From JALYXV01 sp963791545 (GTDB taxonomy: Bacteria > Actinomycetota > Acidimicrobiia > Acidimicrobiales > Palsa-688), in contig CAWBSR010000002.1 of the NCBI GenBank assembly GCA_963791545.1, forward strand, positions 256,263-320,262: DNA of 64,000 nt, written 5' to 3'. Each line of letters opens with the position of its first letter. The stretch's first letter is position 1. The notes under the pieces were generated by a model. That model did not search any database. It saw nothing but the letters and a program-made list of their open reading frames with translations, and had not been told where the DNA came from. The position numbers and the translations under genes were made by a program. Shown here piece after piece: positions 33,241 through 43,247 of this stretch.

Positions 33241-34344
33241 TCAGGGGCGCTCTGTCGGTCGGCGATGCTTGTGCCCCTCGCAGGCGGTCACCAGGACATT
33301 GGCGACCCGCTCGCCGGCGTGACCGTCCCACAGAGCAGGCTTGCGGATTTCGACGCCATGACGCAATACCCGCTGAGCCTCCGAGATGATCCGGGCCGGT
33401 GATCGCCCCACCACCGTATTGGTGCCCTCCGACACGGTGATGGGCCGCTCGGTGTTGTCTCGCAGCGTCAGGCAGGGCACACCCAGCACCGTCGTCTCCT
33501 CCTGCACTGCCCCGGAGTCGGTGAGGACCAGCCGAGCGGCTGCTTCGAGTGCGATGAAGTCCAGGTAACCGAGCGGCTCAGTAAGGGTGATGCCGGGAGG
33601 GATGTGAGTCCAGTCCAGATGACTCCTGGTCCGGGGATGCACCGGGAAAACCAGAGGACACTCCTTGGCAATGATGGCCAAGGCGCCCATCAGGTCGCCC
33701 AAAACGAGTGGACTATCCACATTTGAAGGCCGGTGAAGGGTGACGAGACCAAAGTTGCCGGCGGTCAGGCCGAATCCTCGAAGCGTCGCCCGCTCAGATG
33801 TCCGCGGCAGGCTGCTCAGCAGTGTGTCAATCATGACGTTGCCTACAAGGTGGATCTGGTCGGGCCGGTAGCCTTCGGCCCTCAGGTTGTCGACCGCATC
33901 GGATGACGGGGCGAAAAGGAAGTCGCTTACCCGGTCCGTCACGACGCGATTGACCTCCTCAGGCATCGACCAATCCCGACTCCTCAGCCCGGCCTCGACG
34001 TGGCCGAGCAGGCTCCCGGACTTGGCGGCGACAATGGCGCAGGCCAGGGTGGAGTTGACATCGCCGACGACCACTACGACGTCGGGGTGCATTTGATCGA
34101 CGAGAGGAGCAAAGGCAGCCATTACCCGAGCGGTCTGTTCGGCGTGGCTGCCGGACCCGACGCCGAGGTGATGCTCGGGCTGCCGTAGACCCAAGTCGGA
34201 GAAGAAGACATCGCTCATTGCCCGGTCATAGTGCTGCCCGGTGTGGACAAGAATCGTTTCAGCATCGCGAGCCTCGAGCGCGTCGAGGACCGGCTTCACC
34301 TTCATGAAATTCGGTCGGGCGCCGGCGACGCACACTGCGAGCAT
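33241..34344 (-). CDS. wecB: UDP-N-acetylglucosamine 2-epimerase (non-hydrolysing)
   Basis: WecB converts UDP-GlcNAc to UDP-ManNAc for surface glycans. The 367-residue protein has CVAGARPNFMKVKPVLDAL, TGQHYDRAMSDVFF, VVVVGDVNSTLACAIVAAK, LGHVEAGLRSRDWSMPEEVN (Glu residues of the active site), VTLHRPSNVDSP and TDSGAVQEETTVLGVPCLTL. Length fits the family. It is convergent with the oxidoreductase gene (15 bases apart) and divergent from the next glycosyltransferase. Gene symbol by function; genetic equivalence to E. coli wecB is not proven. Confidence 0.92.
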   Translation of the reverse strand: MLAVCVAGARPNFMKVKPVLDALEARDAETILVHTGQHYDRAMSDVFFSDLGLRQPEHHLGVGSGSHAEQTARVMAAFAPLVDQMHPDVVVVVGDVNSTLACAIVAAKSGSLLGHVEAGLRSRDWSMPEEVNRVVTDRVSDFLFAPSSDAVDNLRAEGYRPDQIHLVGNVMIDTLLSSLPRTSERATLRGFGLTAGNFGLVTLHRPSNVDSPLVLGDLMGALAIIAKECPLVFPVHPRTRSHLDWTHIPPGITLTEPLGYLDFIALEAAARLVLTDSGAVQEETTVLGVPCLTLRDNTERPITVSEGTNTVVGRSPARIISEAQRVLRHGVEIRKPALWDGHAGERVANVLVTACEGHKHRRPTERP

Positions 34345-34558
34345 TCAAGGGACTCTACGGCCTCCCTGTGGCACCAACCAAGACAAGGAATTCGTGGGGG
34401 CATCAAACGTCGTGTACTGTGACCCAGATTGGGCGCATGAATGCGTAGAAGGCGACTTGGGATGCCGATACCGGTTATACCCGCACTGGCAACAGTAAGC
34501 GAGCGATGCGATCCGGCTCCCCCAGCCCTTCAGCTCGGTGTTTCTCCGTGACGCACTG

Positions 34559-35785
34559 ATGCGCACGTTGATCGTTACCCACTACTTTCCACCCGAAGTA
34601 GGGGCGCCACAGGCCCGATTGAGCGAGTTCGCCCGATACTGGGCAGAGGCGGGGGACGAGGTGACAGTTCTTACCGGGATGCCGAACCATCCAACAGGCG
34701 TAATTCCACCGGCGTACCGAGGCCGTTGGCGGATGGAGGAACGTGTGGACGGCTACCGGATTGTGCGCACATGGCTCTTCGCTACACCCAACGAAGGCAT
34801 GGTCAAGAAGACCCTCGGACACCTCTCGTTCATGCTGAGCTCGGTGGTGCTGGGCTTCAGGAGAAGCGGTCCCGCCGACGTCATCGTGGTGTCCTCGCCA
34901 ACATTCTTCTCAATCTTCTCCGCGTGGCTCCTGGCTCGGCTGAAGCGAGCCCCACTCATCGTGGAAGTCAGAGATCTATGGCCAGCGATCTTCGTCGAGC
35001 TTGGCGTGTTGCGGAATAGGTGGCTCATCCGGCTACTGGAGGCCCTCGAACTATGGGCATACCGTCAGGCTGATGTTGTAGTGGTGGTGAGTGAGGGCTT
35101 TCGAGCCGACCTTCTACGCCGTGGCGTGCCGACGGGAAAGGTAGTTGTTATCCGCAACGGTGTTGACTTGGACCGCTTCGTGGTCGGCGCGGGGGACGAC
35201 ACAGAAGCAACCCGCAGGCGCCTTGGTGCATCTCCCGGCGACTGCCTGGTCCTCTATATCGGAGCCCATGGTCTATCGCATGGTCTCATTTCGGTAATGG
35301 ATGCAGCAGCGATGCTGCAGGGGGAACCGATACATCTTGCGCTCGTAGGGGACGGAGCCGCCAAAGCAGACCTGGCACGACGATTAGATGACCTGGGCCT
35401 TACTAATGTGACGATGCTGTCAGGAGTCCCCCACCGGGATGTACCTACTCTTCTCGCAGCAGCCGACATTTGTCTTGTCCCACTGCGCGATGTTCCCCTC
35501 TTCTCATCGTTCATCCCTTCCAAGATGTTCGAGTATCTCGGCGCTGCCAAAGCCATTATTGGCGCTGTACGAGGAGAGCCGGCTACTATCCTGTGCGACG
35601 CAGGCGCCCTTGTAATCGAGCCCGAACATCCTACTGCTCTGGCGGAGGCGATACGGGGGTTGGCGGCAGACCCGCAACGGCGCGTGTCTATGGGTCGACG
35701 GGGCCGCACGTATGTGGAAGCCAACTTTGACAGACACGTGCAAGCGGAGGGCTACCGGGAACTTTTTTCCGCCTTCCGCAACTGA
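34559..35785 (+). CDS. Glycosyltransferase family 4 (WbuB-like)
   Basis: The 408-residue protein is a GT-B glycosyltransferase resembling WbuB-type L-FucNAc transferases: MRTLIVTHYFPPEVGAPQAR, VTVLTGMPNHPTGVIPPAYR, VEVRDLWPAIFVELG and VVVVVSEGFRADLLRRGVP in the acceptor half. LVLYIGAHGLSHGLISVMDA, VGDGAAKADLARRL and FIPSKMFEYLGAAKAIIGAV are in the donor half. ATG 34559 is used; an in-frame GTG seven codons upstream is possible. It is the last intact gene before the IS/recombinase island. Confidence 0.9.
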   Translation: MRTLIVTHYFPPEVGAPQARLSEFARYWAEAGDEVTVLTGMPNHPTGVIPPAYRGRWRMEERVDGYRIVRTWLFATPNEGMVKKTLGHLSFMLSSVVLGFRRSGPADVIVVSSPTFFSIFSAWLLARLKRAPLIVEVRDLWPAIFVELGVLRNRWLIRLLEALELWAYRQADVVVVVSEGFRADLLRRGVPTGKVVVIRNGVDLDRFVVGAGDDTEATRRRLGASPGDCLVLYIGAHGLSHGLISVMDAAAMLQGEPIHLALVGDGAAKADLARRLDDLGLTNVTMLSGVPHRDVPTLLAAADICLVPLRDVPLFSSFIPSKMFEYLGAAKAIIGAVRGEPATILCDAGALVIEPEHPTALAEAIRGLAADPQRRVSMGRRGRTYVEANFDRHVQAEGYRELFSAFRN

Positions 35786-35825
35786 GTGCCAACTTTTGCG
35801 GGGGAAGCCTGGGGGATGTGACGGA

Positions 35826-36345
35826 TGGCGACGCTCCGATCTGGGCCGTCTGTGTGCGGGCGACGGTCCGCCTTCGTGATCCGCGAGGGACGGGGGCTGT
35901 CGGTGGGATCGGCCAAGGATGTGGTTACCTGCCTTCGGTCGTTCCTGCGGTTCTTGGACTCGCAGGGCCTTGCCGATGGGTGTCTCGTTTCGGCGGTGTC
36001 GCCGTGGCCGGTTGGCGGGGAGCCTCGCTGCCCCGGGCGTTGCCCGCCGAGTAGGTAGCGGCGCTGCTGGCGAGCTGCGAGCCCGGCACCGTCGTCGGAC
36101 GGCGTGACCTGGCCATGTTGACCTTCATTGCATGCCTGGGCCTTCGCGCCGGGGAAGTCGCGGCCCTCCAGTTGGACGACAACGACTGGAGACGAGGCGA
36201 GATCTTCGTGCGCGGGAGGCCGCTGCGAACGGTTGCCGGTGACGGTCGATGTCGGCGACGCCATGGTCGCCTATCGCCGTCATGGCCGTCCCCGGGTGGA
36301 GTCCCGGGCCAGGTTCCTGGGGGTGTTCGCCGCGACCACTACTGC
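35826..36345 (+). pseudogene. Tyrosine recombinase remnant (frameshifts and stop)
   Basis: Read with frame changes, the plus strand gives GLSVGSAKDVVTCLRSFLRF and LDSQGLADGCLVSAVSP (core-binding domain). Then come VAGWRGASLPRALPAE, a TAG stop at 36052, and VAALLASCEPGTVVGRRDLA plus FIACLGLRAGEVAALQLDD, which contains the first catalytic Arg. RCERLPVTVDVGDAMVAYRR follows in a third frame. The catalytic HxxR and Tyr part is missing. This looks like one member of the trio of tandem tyrosine recombinases (RIT-type) found in actinobacteria; the trio assignment is inferred. Confidence 0.7.
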
Positions 36346-36389
36346 GAGCGGCAACGTTCAAGACCCTCATCGGTTTTGCTGGCCGTGAC

Positions 36390-36668
36390 CGGCAATGCGC
36401 GCCGGGGAGGTGTTACGTCTCGACAGCGGCGACCTTGATGCCAGTCGTCGCCTGTTGACGGTCAGTGACATCAGATTCCGTAAGATCCGGGAGGTTCCGC
36501 TGCACCAAAGCACCCTGGCGGCGCTGGAGATGTACGCCCAGACAAGAGACGAGCTGTGCCCCAGCGCAAGGTCGACGAGGCTGTTCGTGTCGCCGACCGG
36601 CACGGCGTTGGACCATACCAGCGTCGACCGCGCCTTCCAAAGACTGGTGAGCAAAGCGGATCTACTGC
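36390..36668 (+). pseudogene. Second tyrosine recombinase remnant, truncated at the IS630 remnant
   Basis: The open frame from about 36395 gives MRAGEVLRLDSGDLDASRRL, then REVPLHQSTLAALEMYAQTR, SARSTRLFVSPTGTALDHTS and DRAFQRLVSKADLLP. This is the central part of the catalytic domain, from the first Arg (RAGE) to before the HxxR motif. It stops at about 36668, exactly where the IS630-type transposase remnant begins, so the insertion probably removed the 3' end. The end of the recombinase was not found on the far side. Confidence 0.65.
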
Positions 36669-36672
36669 CCCG

Positions 36673-37645
36673 TCAGGCAACCTTTGCGCGCAATGAAATA
36701 GCACGAAGTTCTTTATCGTCGGTGTGCCGGTTACGCCAGGCGAGGTAGCGGCGAATCATCGAGTTCTGCTCGTCATGGCTGCGATGATCGGTACCGTTTA
36801 GGGCGAAATAGCGCAACGCGGTGAAATGGCACTCGATCCGGTTCAAGAACGAGGCGTTGGTCGGCACGTAGGCGATCTCGACGTTGTTGGCCTCCGCCCA
36901 CTCGCCCACCCGGCCGTCGTTCTTGGTCGACAGGTGCGGGCGAAAAGTTGTCCAGCACGATGGCGATGCGCACCTCGGGTGGGTACAGCGAGCGCAGGTA
37001 GCGGCAGAACTCGAGAAACGTGGTGCGCTTCTTGTTGGTCTTCACGTGCCCGTAGATCCAGTCACGGTTCATGTCCAATGCCGCAAACAGATGCCGAACC
37101 CCTTGGTCCGGGTGTAGGTGGCACGACGCCGACGCCGACGAGGCGATTCCGTCGAGCCCTTCTGGGACCGCCTCACGATCGGCGCCCACTACTTGCCCTC
37201 CCGGGGCAGCAGGTTCAACGGGCCGAACTCGTCCATCGAGAACACCACACTCGGGTCACCCGCCCCCGGCGCCGCCCGGCCCTCGGCGATGTCGTACAGC
37301 TCCAGCACCCGGTTCTTCTTCGCCTCATAGTCCGGGTCGGTCGACGACTTTGAAGGTCTTGATCACTTGAAAGGACACCTCCTCCTTTCGGAGCAGGACC
37401 CGCAGGCCCTCATGGGAGATGTCGTCGACCACCCCCTCGGCGACGAGGAAATCGGCCAACTTCGACAGACTCCACGTCGAAAACGGCAGCCCGTGATCGG
37501 CTGGGCCGAGACAAGGCGATCTTCTTGACCTGCTGACGCTGGGGCAGCGTGAAGGTGGGCGGCCGGCGCCGGCATATTTCGGGTACAGCGACTCGAAGTG
37601 AGCCGTGTCTGACTCTTCGGTTCCGGTTTGGAATCAGTCCGCATT
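36673..37645 (-). pseudogene. IS630-type transposase remnant, multiple frameshifts and in-frame stops
   Basis: Reading the minus strand with frame changes gives RPPTFTLPQRQQVKKIALSR, STWSLSKLADFLVAEGVVDD, SFQVIKTFKVVDRPGL (stop), VFSMDEFGPLNLLPREGK (stop), AALDMNRDWIYGHVKTNKKR, RIAIVLDNFSPAP and NNVEIAYVPTNASFLNRIEC. The MDEFGPL and VLDNFS blocks hold the first two acids of the DDE site, and the order is that of IS630/Tc1-type transposases. At least four frame changes and two stops make it inactive. Terminal repeats were not recognised. Confidence 0.75.
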
Positions 37646-37714
37646 TGGGGGTTGCGGGCGGGTGGTTGTTATTGATGGTGTCAGTGTCGATTATCGCTGT
37701 CAAGACGGCGGCGG

Positions 37715-38990
37715 TCATGGCCGGTTCCGGTGGTTCCGGTGCCAGATCCGGCGGTCGGTGTCAGCCTTCTCGAGGCCAGCGATGCGGGCCTTGCGGATCG
37801 CGTCACCTCGGCCTTGGTGTTCGTCGTCAGGTGTCACGTAGCCGATCGCCTCATGCAGCCGGGTGCCGTTGTAGTGAACCCGTATCCGTTCCAGCTCGCC
37901 GGCCAGGACGGCCGGATCGTCGATGGCCATCAGGTGAGGGTGCTCATGTTTGATGTGGCCCCACAGGGTCTCGATCCATGCCTGGTCGGTCGGCGTGGAC
38001 GGCCGCCCGAAGTGCTGGGCGATGGAGCAAACTGCCAGGAACCTTCGGGTCTCCCGACATTTCATCTCCGCCCCGTTGTCGCTCACGGCGAGCAGCAGCG
38101 GCACGGCCGGGTCGTCGTCGTCGATCGCCGCGTCGTAAATGACGGCGAGACGCTCGGCGAGGTCATCGGTGAGCAGCCCCTCGGCTTCCAATGCTTTGAG
38201 GAACAGGACTTTGACCTGGGTGCCGGTGGCCTCGGCCGCCAAGATCGTGGCGATCCACTTGCGGGACACGATGTCGACGATGGCGTAGGCGTACTTTGGC
38301 GGCGCCGCAGCGTTCGAACTGCGAGCCGTCCCAGCACCACAGCTGGTTGGGCCGCCACTCGGTCCACTCCGGCCACGGCGTCTTGTGGCTCCGAGCAGGA
38401 CGTTTACCGCCGGTGAGCTCCAGGCCGTGACGAGCCAGGACCCGGTCCACCGTCGAGGGTGACACCCACACCCGCTGAAGGTACGACCCGCGATGGGCCA
38501 GCTTGCGATGCGACAGGTCGACCGGCCCCCACGTCTCGAACAGCTCCACGATCGCCCTGCTCCTCCCAATCGAACAGCTTGTGGACCGGGTTGCCGCCAC
38601 CGAGGGCGGTCGGCCAGGGCGCCGGCCGCTCTCCGGGCCTGCCACCGCCACGCCCGGCGCCGTCCAGGTCCAACACGTGACACGCCCGGGCCATCGACCA
38701 TCCCTTCTCCATCGCCTGCTCGATCAACTCGAGCAGCTTGGCTTTGGCGGCCTCATCGACGCGCGCTAGGATCGGGCCGCTCAACCCCAGCTCGTTTTTC
38801 CCCGCATCGCCGCCAACTCGATCGCCTGGTAGATGACCACCCCGCCCAGGCGGTCCACCTCGGCGTGCAACTTGGCCAGCTCCGACGCCTCCGCCGCCGA
38901 CACCTTCGGCCGTCCCGGCCGGGTCGACAAACCGGCGATGGCGCCGTCTCGGGCGACCTTGCGGAGATGGGCGATCGCGGTGCGATCCAC
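37715..38990 (-). pseudogene. IS3-like transposase (helix-turn-helix plus rve integrase core), frameshifted
   Basis: Minus-strand pieces in three frames join into one transposase: an N-terminal helix-turn-helix (AIAHLRKVARDGAIAGLSTR), a leucine-rich stretch (AELAKLHAEVDRLGGVVIYQ-like), LEQ-type helices (AKAKLLELIEQAMEKGWSMA) and SPSTVDRVLARHGLELTGGK. The rve core includes PNQLWCWDGSQF, YAYAIVDIVSRKWIATILAA, AVSDNGAEMKCRETRRFLAV, RPSTPTDQAWIETLWGHIKH and RVHYNGTRLHEAIGYVTPDD. The DDE acids are visible. The C-terminal 200 residues are open, but frame changes near 38765, 38560 and 38310 break the rest. It lies back to back with the IS630 remnant. Confidence 0.75.
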
Positions 38991-39240
38991 ATGGGATGCA
39001 GAAGCGCAGCGCCGCTCCCGCGTGACAGGTCGTGAGTGGTGCGATTTGACGCCGATGGCTGGAGGGAAGATCCCATGGCGAAAGGTTTACGGCTCGGGCG
39101 GGCCGGGGGTCGCCGCTTCGCCAACCCATGTTGGCGTTGGAAAACTTGGGTCATCCACAACAACCAAGAATCGAAGGAGGACCCCCGTTGAACGAGAATT
39201 AGCCAAGGCGTGCAACGCCGAGATGGCCCGCGTGCGGAAC

Positions 39241-39680
39241 TAGATCACCTAGGCACGAGTGGTCGTCAACACCCGGATCGCCTCACGGTCACCCCTGCCC
39301 CGAAGCTGCGCCAGGCCGACATCTGGCAGCGCCTGCCGGGCGGCGCTCACTGCGTCGATGTCGTCGCTCTTGACGCCGCCACGGCGGGGGGGGGTGCGCT
39401 GCGGGCGGTCAACCTCGACCACCACCTCGCTGCGGGCCAGCAGAGCCGTCGTCAGGCGGGTCCCCTAGCCTAGCTGCCAGTGCCTTCAATGGCCCAGACC
39501 TCTACTTCGTGGCGCTGCCCGAAGGTGATGAGCTTGCGATAGCCCTTCGGGTCGGTCGGGACCGTCAACTGCTCAAGGACTGCGCCGGTCGAAAAGACCG
39601 CGAGGCTGCCGTGTGGGTGTCCTTGTGGGTGTCGACGCCGATAACGACGTCAAGCTGTTCTCAAATGTCAGCATGGTGTC
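39241..39680 (-). pseudogene. IS110-type transposase N-terminal remnant
   Basis: The minus strand reads LDVVIGVDTHKDTHTAA, then in another frame LTVPTDPKGYRKLITFGQ and VEVWAIEGTGS, then after more frame changes TTALLARSEVVVEVDRPQR and DDIDAVSAARQALPDVGLAQ. This is the DEDD-type N-terminal domain of IS110 transposases (GVDTHKDTHTAA; WAIEGTGS; EVDRP). The C-terminal transposase_20 domain is absent. It is inactive. Confidence 0.75.
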
Positions 39681-39819
39681 GCTCCTTGGCTGAGGAGTAG
39701 CGGTGTCGGTGCCGGTCCGAGCGACGCTGCGGCAAGACTGTGATGAGTCACATGGGCAAGTTTCTGATCAGGCCGACGCACGGCGACCGGGCCGGTGCCG
39801 GCGGCAAGAGCGGACAGGT

Positions 39820-40020
39820 CCATTGAGGGCACCAGCAACGGGCCGATCAGTATTTGGGTCACGCTCTCGCCACTTGCATCGCCCGCATTTGCCGGCGATG
39901 CCGAGTTCGGCCATGAGCCGCTCGACGCGTTAGTGATTCGCGCAGAGTACCTGGCGGCACAGGGCGGCGGTGACCCTCGGCACCCCCCACACCCGCTCAA
40001 CGAGGTGGTTGGATGCTCAT
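39820..40020 (-). pseudogene. IS3 orfB N-terminal fragment
   Basis: The minus strand reads VERVWGVPRVTAALCRQVLC, then ANH, a stop (TAA), and RVERLMAELGIAGKCGRCKW. The block (Y)G.PRVTA.L...G....H.RVERLMAELGI is the conserved HTH_21 start of IS3 orfB transposases, with the usual Lys codon changed to TAA. Nothing of the rve core follows. The remaining bases up to the next gene at 40233 show no gene. Confidence 0.55.
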
Positions 40021-40232
40021 CCTCCTGCGCCCCAGCAGAGCCCCGAATACGGTAACCAGCAAGGCGCCCAGTCTCCCCGGTGACGACCGAACACGTTACG
40101 CAGCACACCCTGGGTCAACGAGCTCGAGGCGTAGGCGCCTTGAGTCACGAACCGCTCTGGGTTGACCTACCGGCCGCCCGCTCCGTCCACAGCCGTTGGC
40201 ACCTGAGATCAGGAGGTGTTAGAAAGTAGCAA

Positions 40233-40673
40233 ATGTGTGACTTCCGCAGCCAATCCCACCCACGAATCGTGACACGTGGTGGCGACGGAACCCCAAACGG
40301 GTATCTGGTGCCAATCTACAACGTGCATGACCAGTTCTTTGAAGAAGGCCATCGGCCCGAACAGGTGTACCTCACGGTGGTGGCTCCCGGACAGGTCAAG
40401 GGCCCGCATCTCCATCATATCCGCACGGGCTTCTTCACATGTATAAGAGGAAACGTTCGAATCGTGCTAAAGACGTCGCGTGGGTACGTCCAATACCTAA
40501 GCGGCGAGGACTACGAATACCGCTCGATCGAGGTGCCGACCGGGGTGCCAGCAGCCCTTCAGAATACTGGAACCGCGGACGCTTACGTCCTGAACATGCC
40601 ATCACCGGCATGGACGCCGGAGATGGCAGATGAATACCCTGCTGACTTCAGTGATTTTGATTTTGGATCCTAG
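40233..40673 (+). CDS. Cupin nucleotide-sugar isomerase/epimerase-like protein
   Basis: The 146-residue protein is a RmlC-like cupin: NGYLVPIYNVHDQFFEEGHR, PEQVYLTVVAPGQVKGPHLH, HIRTGFFTCIRGNVRIVLKT and SIEVPTGVPAALQNTG. HLHHIRTGFF supplies the His cluster. Related proteins are dTDP-4-keto-6-deoxyhexose 3,5-epimerases (RmlC) and FdtA-type 3,4-ketoisomerases; the short length favours the latter or a divergent epimerase. A perfect AGGAGGTG lies at 40211, but 14 bases from the ATG, longer than usual. It is the first gene after the IS island. Confidence 0.75.
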   Translation: MCDFRSQSHPRIVTRGGDGTPNGYLVPIYNVHDQFFEEGHRPEQVYLTVVAPGQVKGPHLHHIRTGFFTCIRGNVRIVLKTSRGYVQYLSGEDYEYRSIEVPTGVPAALQNTGTADAYVLNMPSPAWTPEMADEYPADFSDFDFGS

Positions 40674-41038
40674 GGATTCTTTTCGTCATGCGTTGGCCAC
40701 TATAAGGAGATTCCGAACATCAGAAGCGTCGAATGTCTCCAACCACATCCGCCCGTCGGGGCATACTTCGCTACTGGAGATCGATGGTTTGTCGATGTTT
40801 CAGGATGGGTACCAGCACTTATCCAACGAGGCCGTGTCGACTTATATCCAGGCCCGGGTTGAAATGTACTCCTCTTGCCTCACTACTGATGCTGTTGGCT
40901 GGCCTTGGTCGACCTCAAATACGCTGTCTCCAACTGTCCTTATCGGGCCTTGGCCTTGTGCAGACAATCGATCGTTCAGTCGGATGATCGCTGTAGAAGT
41001 GACCAGCCGACCTTGATGTACGTTGGGATTAACCCGCC
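40674..41038. other. 365 bases without a supported gene
   Basis: Frames are open on both strands but none has a ribosome binding site plus a protein-like composition. One plus frame reads PPVGAYFATGDRWFVDVSGW before hitting stops, so a decayed gene fragment is possible. No terminator or promoter was identified with confidence. Confidence 0.4.
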
Positions 41039-41992
41039 ATGAGCCTCCCCGTATACGGTCTTGTAACGATTGACGTAGAGCCCGATGACGTCTGGCGGAA
41101 TACGCAGAGTCGCAGCCTTTACAATGTAGACCAATTGCGCCGATTCCACCGCCTCTGCCTCTCGTATGGTGTACGGCCGACCTACCTGGTGAGCTATTCC
41201 GTAGCGGACGATCGAGAGGCGAGGACAACACTCGAGGAACTGAGTGCCGACGGTACATGTGAGATCGGAGCCCACCCACACCTCTGGGAGACTCCGCCGA
41301 GGTCCCGATCCGACTTTTCAAGTCTGGCGACAGTCGCCGCCTGCTACTCCCTAGACACCCTCGCAGCTAAGGTCGCCGCCTTGACCACAATGCTTCGGGA
41401 ACACTTTGGGACGGTGACAAGCCACCGGGCAGGGCGCTGGGGGCTGACAGGCCACTACCTGCCGGTATTGGAAGAGCTAGGGCTTCTCGTTGACTCAAGT
41501 GTGACACCTGGTTTGGACTGGTCGGCAACTGGCGCTCCCGATTACCGCGGAGCGCCACTCCGCCCCTACCGGCTTGGCGGTGAAGGCATCACGAATCCGG
41601 GAACCTCCTCAGTCATCGAGGTGCCGTGCACGGTCCGACCCTGCCGCTCCTTGGCTGGGATAGACGACACTCGCTTGGGTCGCGGCGCGCTATCACGGCT
41701 CGGCCTTGGTGCAAAGTGGCTCCGCTGCGCCCCGCACACCAAGGAAGGGCAGATAATCAGCCTATGCGAGTGGGCCTCAAATACAGTTGGTCACTTGAAT
41801 CTAATGACCCATTCGTCAGAGTTGGCGCCAGGTGCGAGTCCATATTGGACAACCCACGACGACGTCGAGCGTCATTTCCGGCTTCTCGAGACTATATTTC
41901 GCTGGTGGCTAAATAACGATGTCAGACCGGCGACCCTAAGCGAGTACGCCCGCATATGGATCGCGGGCCAGGCACGAGGCGCGGGTCGATGA
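41039..41992 (+). CDS. Polysaccharide deacetylase-like protein
   Basis: The 317-residue protein has an NodB-like start GLVTIDVEPDDVWRNTQSRS with the metal-binding Asp pair. VRPTYLVSYSVADDREA and GTCEIGAHPHLWETPP supply the His site, and TSHRAGRWGLTGHYLPVLEE the conserved RAG.W block. The C-terminus has HLNLMTHSSELAPGASPYW. It probably removes acetyl groups from a polysaccharide or lipid-linked sugar; no signal peptide is seen, so cytoplasmic action or an export partner is inferred. The stop overlaps the next ATG (ATGA). Confidence 0.85.
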   Translation: MSLPVYGLVTIDVEPDDVWRNTQSRSLYNVDQLRRFHRLCLSYGVRPTYLVSYSVADDREARTTLEELSADGTCEIGAHPHLWETPPRSRSDFSSLATVAACYSLDTLAAKVAALTTMLREHFGTVTSHRAGRWGLTGHYLPVLEELGLLVDSSVTPGLDWSATGAPDYRGAPLRPYRLGGEGITNPGTSSVIEVPCTVRPCRSLAGIDDTRLGRGALSRLGLGAKWLRCAPHTKEGQIISLCEWASNTVGHLNLMTHSSELAPGASPYWTTHDDVERHFRLLETIFRWWLNNDVRPATLSEYARIWIAGQARGAGR

Positions 41993-43247
41993 CCAGGTTG
42001 GGGGCCAGTCGGTTCATCGACGGTGCGAAGTCTGGGGCCCTTGAGCTGCGTCCTGTACGACGGAACTGGTCCCGCTACCGTGCACGTCAGGTAGAGGGTC
42101 GCTACCGACTGTGGTGGGAGCACTATCAACGACTAGCCAACGACCGTGGGCTTCGCTACAGCCAGGAGCGCATCCAAGCCGAAGTGCGTGCGCGGCTATC
42201 TCCGCAATCGCTGGTACCGATTCCCGTCGGAGAGATCCACACAGGTGTCATGGTCATGACCTCCAATTGGGGCTTGGGCATGCTTAATGAGCTATCAGAG
42301 TTGGGGCCAGTGAGCGTCTTCGATTGGCACGAACGCGGATCTCGGAGGCGGACCCTGCCCTACCGTCCAAGTTGCTCGAACTCAATCGTCAGATGTGGGA
42401 TTTCTTGGTCACAACCCATCGACAAAGGCCGATCAACTGGTTGTTGGTTACGTGCAGCGGCAACGTCATTCTCGTGGACACCCTCCGACGCATCCGCGAA
42501 GAACTCGGCATCCCCATCGTGAATCAATGGCTGGACTGCAAGCAGACCTTCGTGGGCGGGATGGGTTCCTCCGGCCAGGATGTAGGCCAGAAGCACATCG
42601 CGTCCGAGTTCGACTTGGTATGGACCTCTAGCCGTTCGACCTGCGAGTGGTACATGGTGGAGGGAGGGCGGCCGCTCTATCTTCCCGAGGGCTTTTCCCC
42701 AATATTGACTCCCCATCTTCCGCTTGAAAAGTTCTTTGACGTAGGATTTCTGGGTTCCCGTTATGGGCTTCGTCAGGACTACATTGACCTCTTGCGGCGG
42801 GCGGGTTTGACCGTCGACGCCCGCGGTTACGGCTGGCCATCGCCCCCCCTGGCTATCGATGAGATGGGCACATTCTTTGGAAATTGCAAGGTGAATCTCG
42901 GCTTAGGCGGAGTGGGATATTCCATGGAGCTGACTACGATCAAGGGTAGGGACTTTGAGGTACCAGGCGCTGGATGCTGCTACCTGACCACCTACAACCC
43001 GGACCTCGCCGCCTTCTTTGATATTGGCAAGGAAATCGCCTGCTTTCGAACGCCCCAGGAGATGGTGGAAATGGCTATTGACCTAGTTAACGACCCGGGA
43101 CGCCGCGCGGAGATGGCCGTCCTAGCACATTCGCGCTCGCTCCGGGAACACAGGTGGCTTCATCGGTTCCAGGAAGTCCTAAGCGTGCTAGGACTAATCG
43201 ATGATATCGCGACCGATGGCGCCTGCGAGGAGCGAACAGGTGCCTGA
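41989..43247 (+). pseudogene. CgeB-like glycosyltransferase interrupted by one frameshift
   Basis: Two open frames make one protein. The first (ATG 41989, overlapping the deacetylase stop) gives MTRLGASRFIDGAKSGALEL ... HTGVMVMTSNWGLGMLNELS and stays related up to VSVFDWHE near 42330. The second frame continues with ISEADPALPSKLLELNRQMW, NQWLDCKQTFVGGMG, FFDVGFLGSRYGLRQDYIDL, CKVNLGLGGVGYSMELTTIK and GRDFEVPGAGCCYLTTYNPD. The GRDFEVPGAG block is typical of CgeB/glycosyltransferase family 1-like proteins that modify surface glycans. One base gained or lost near 42325-42345 restores the frame, so either recent decay or a sequence error. Confidence 0.75.

Noticed and set aside
40630..41016. Plus-strand frame of 128 codons between the cupin and deacetylase genes
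   Set aside because: It starts inside the cupin gene, has no ribosome binding site and shows no conserved motif.
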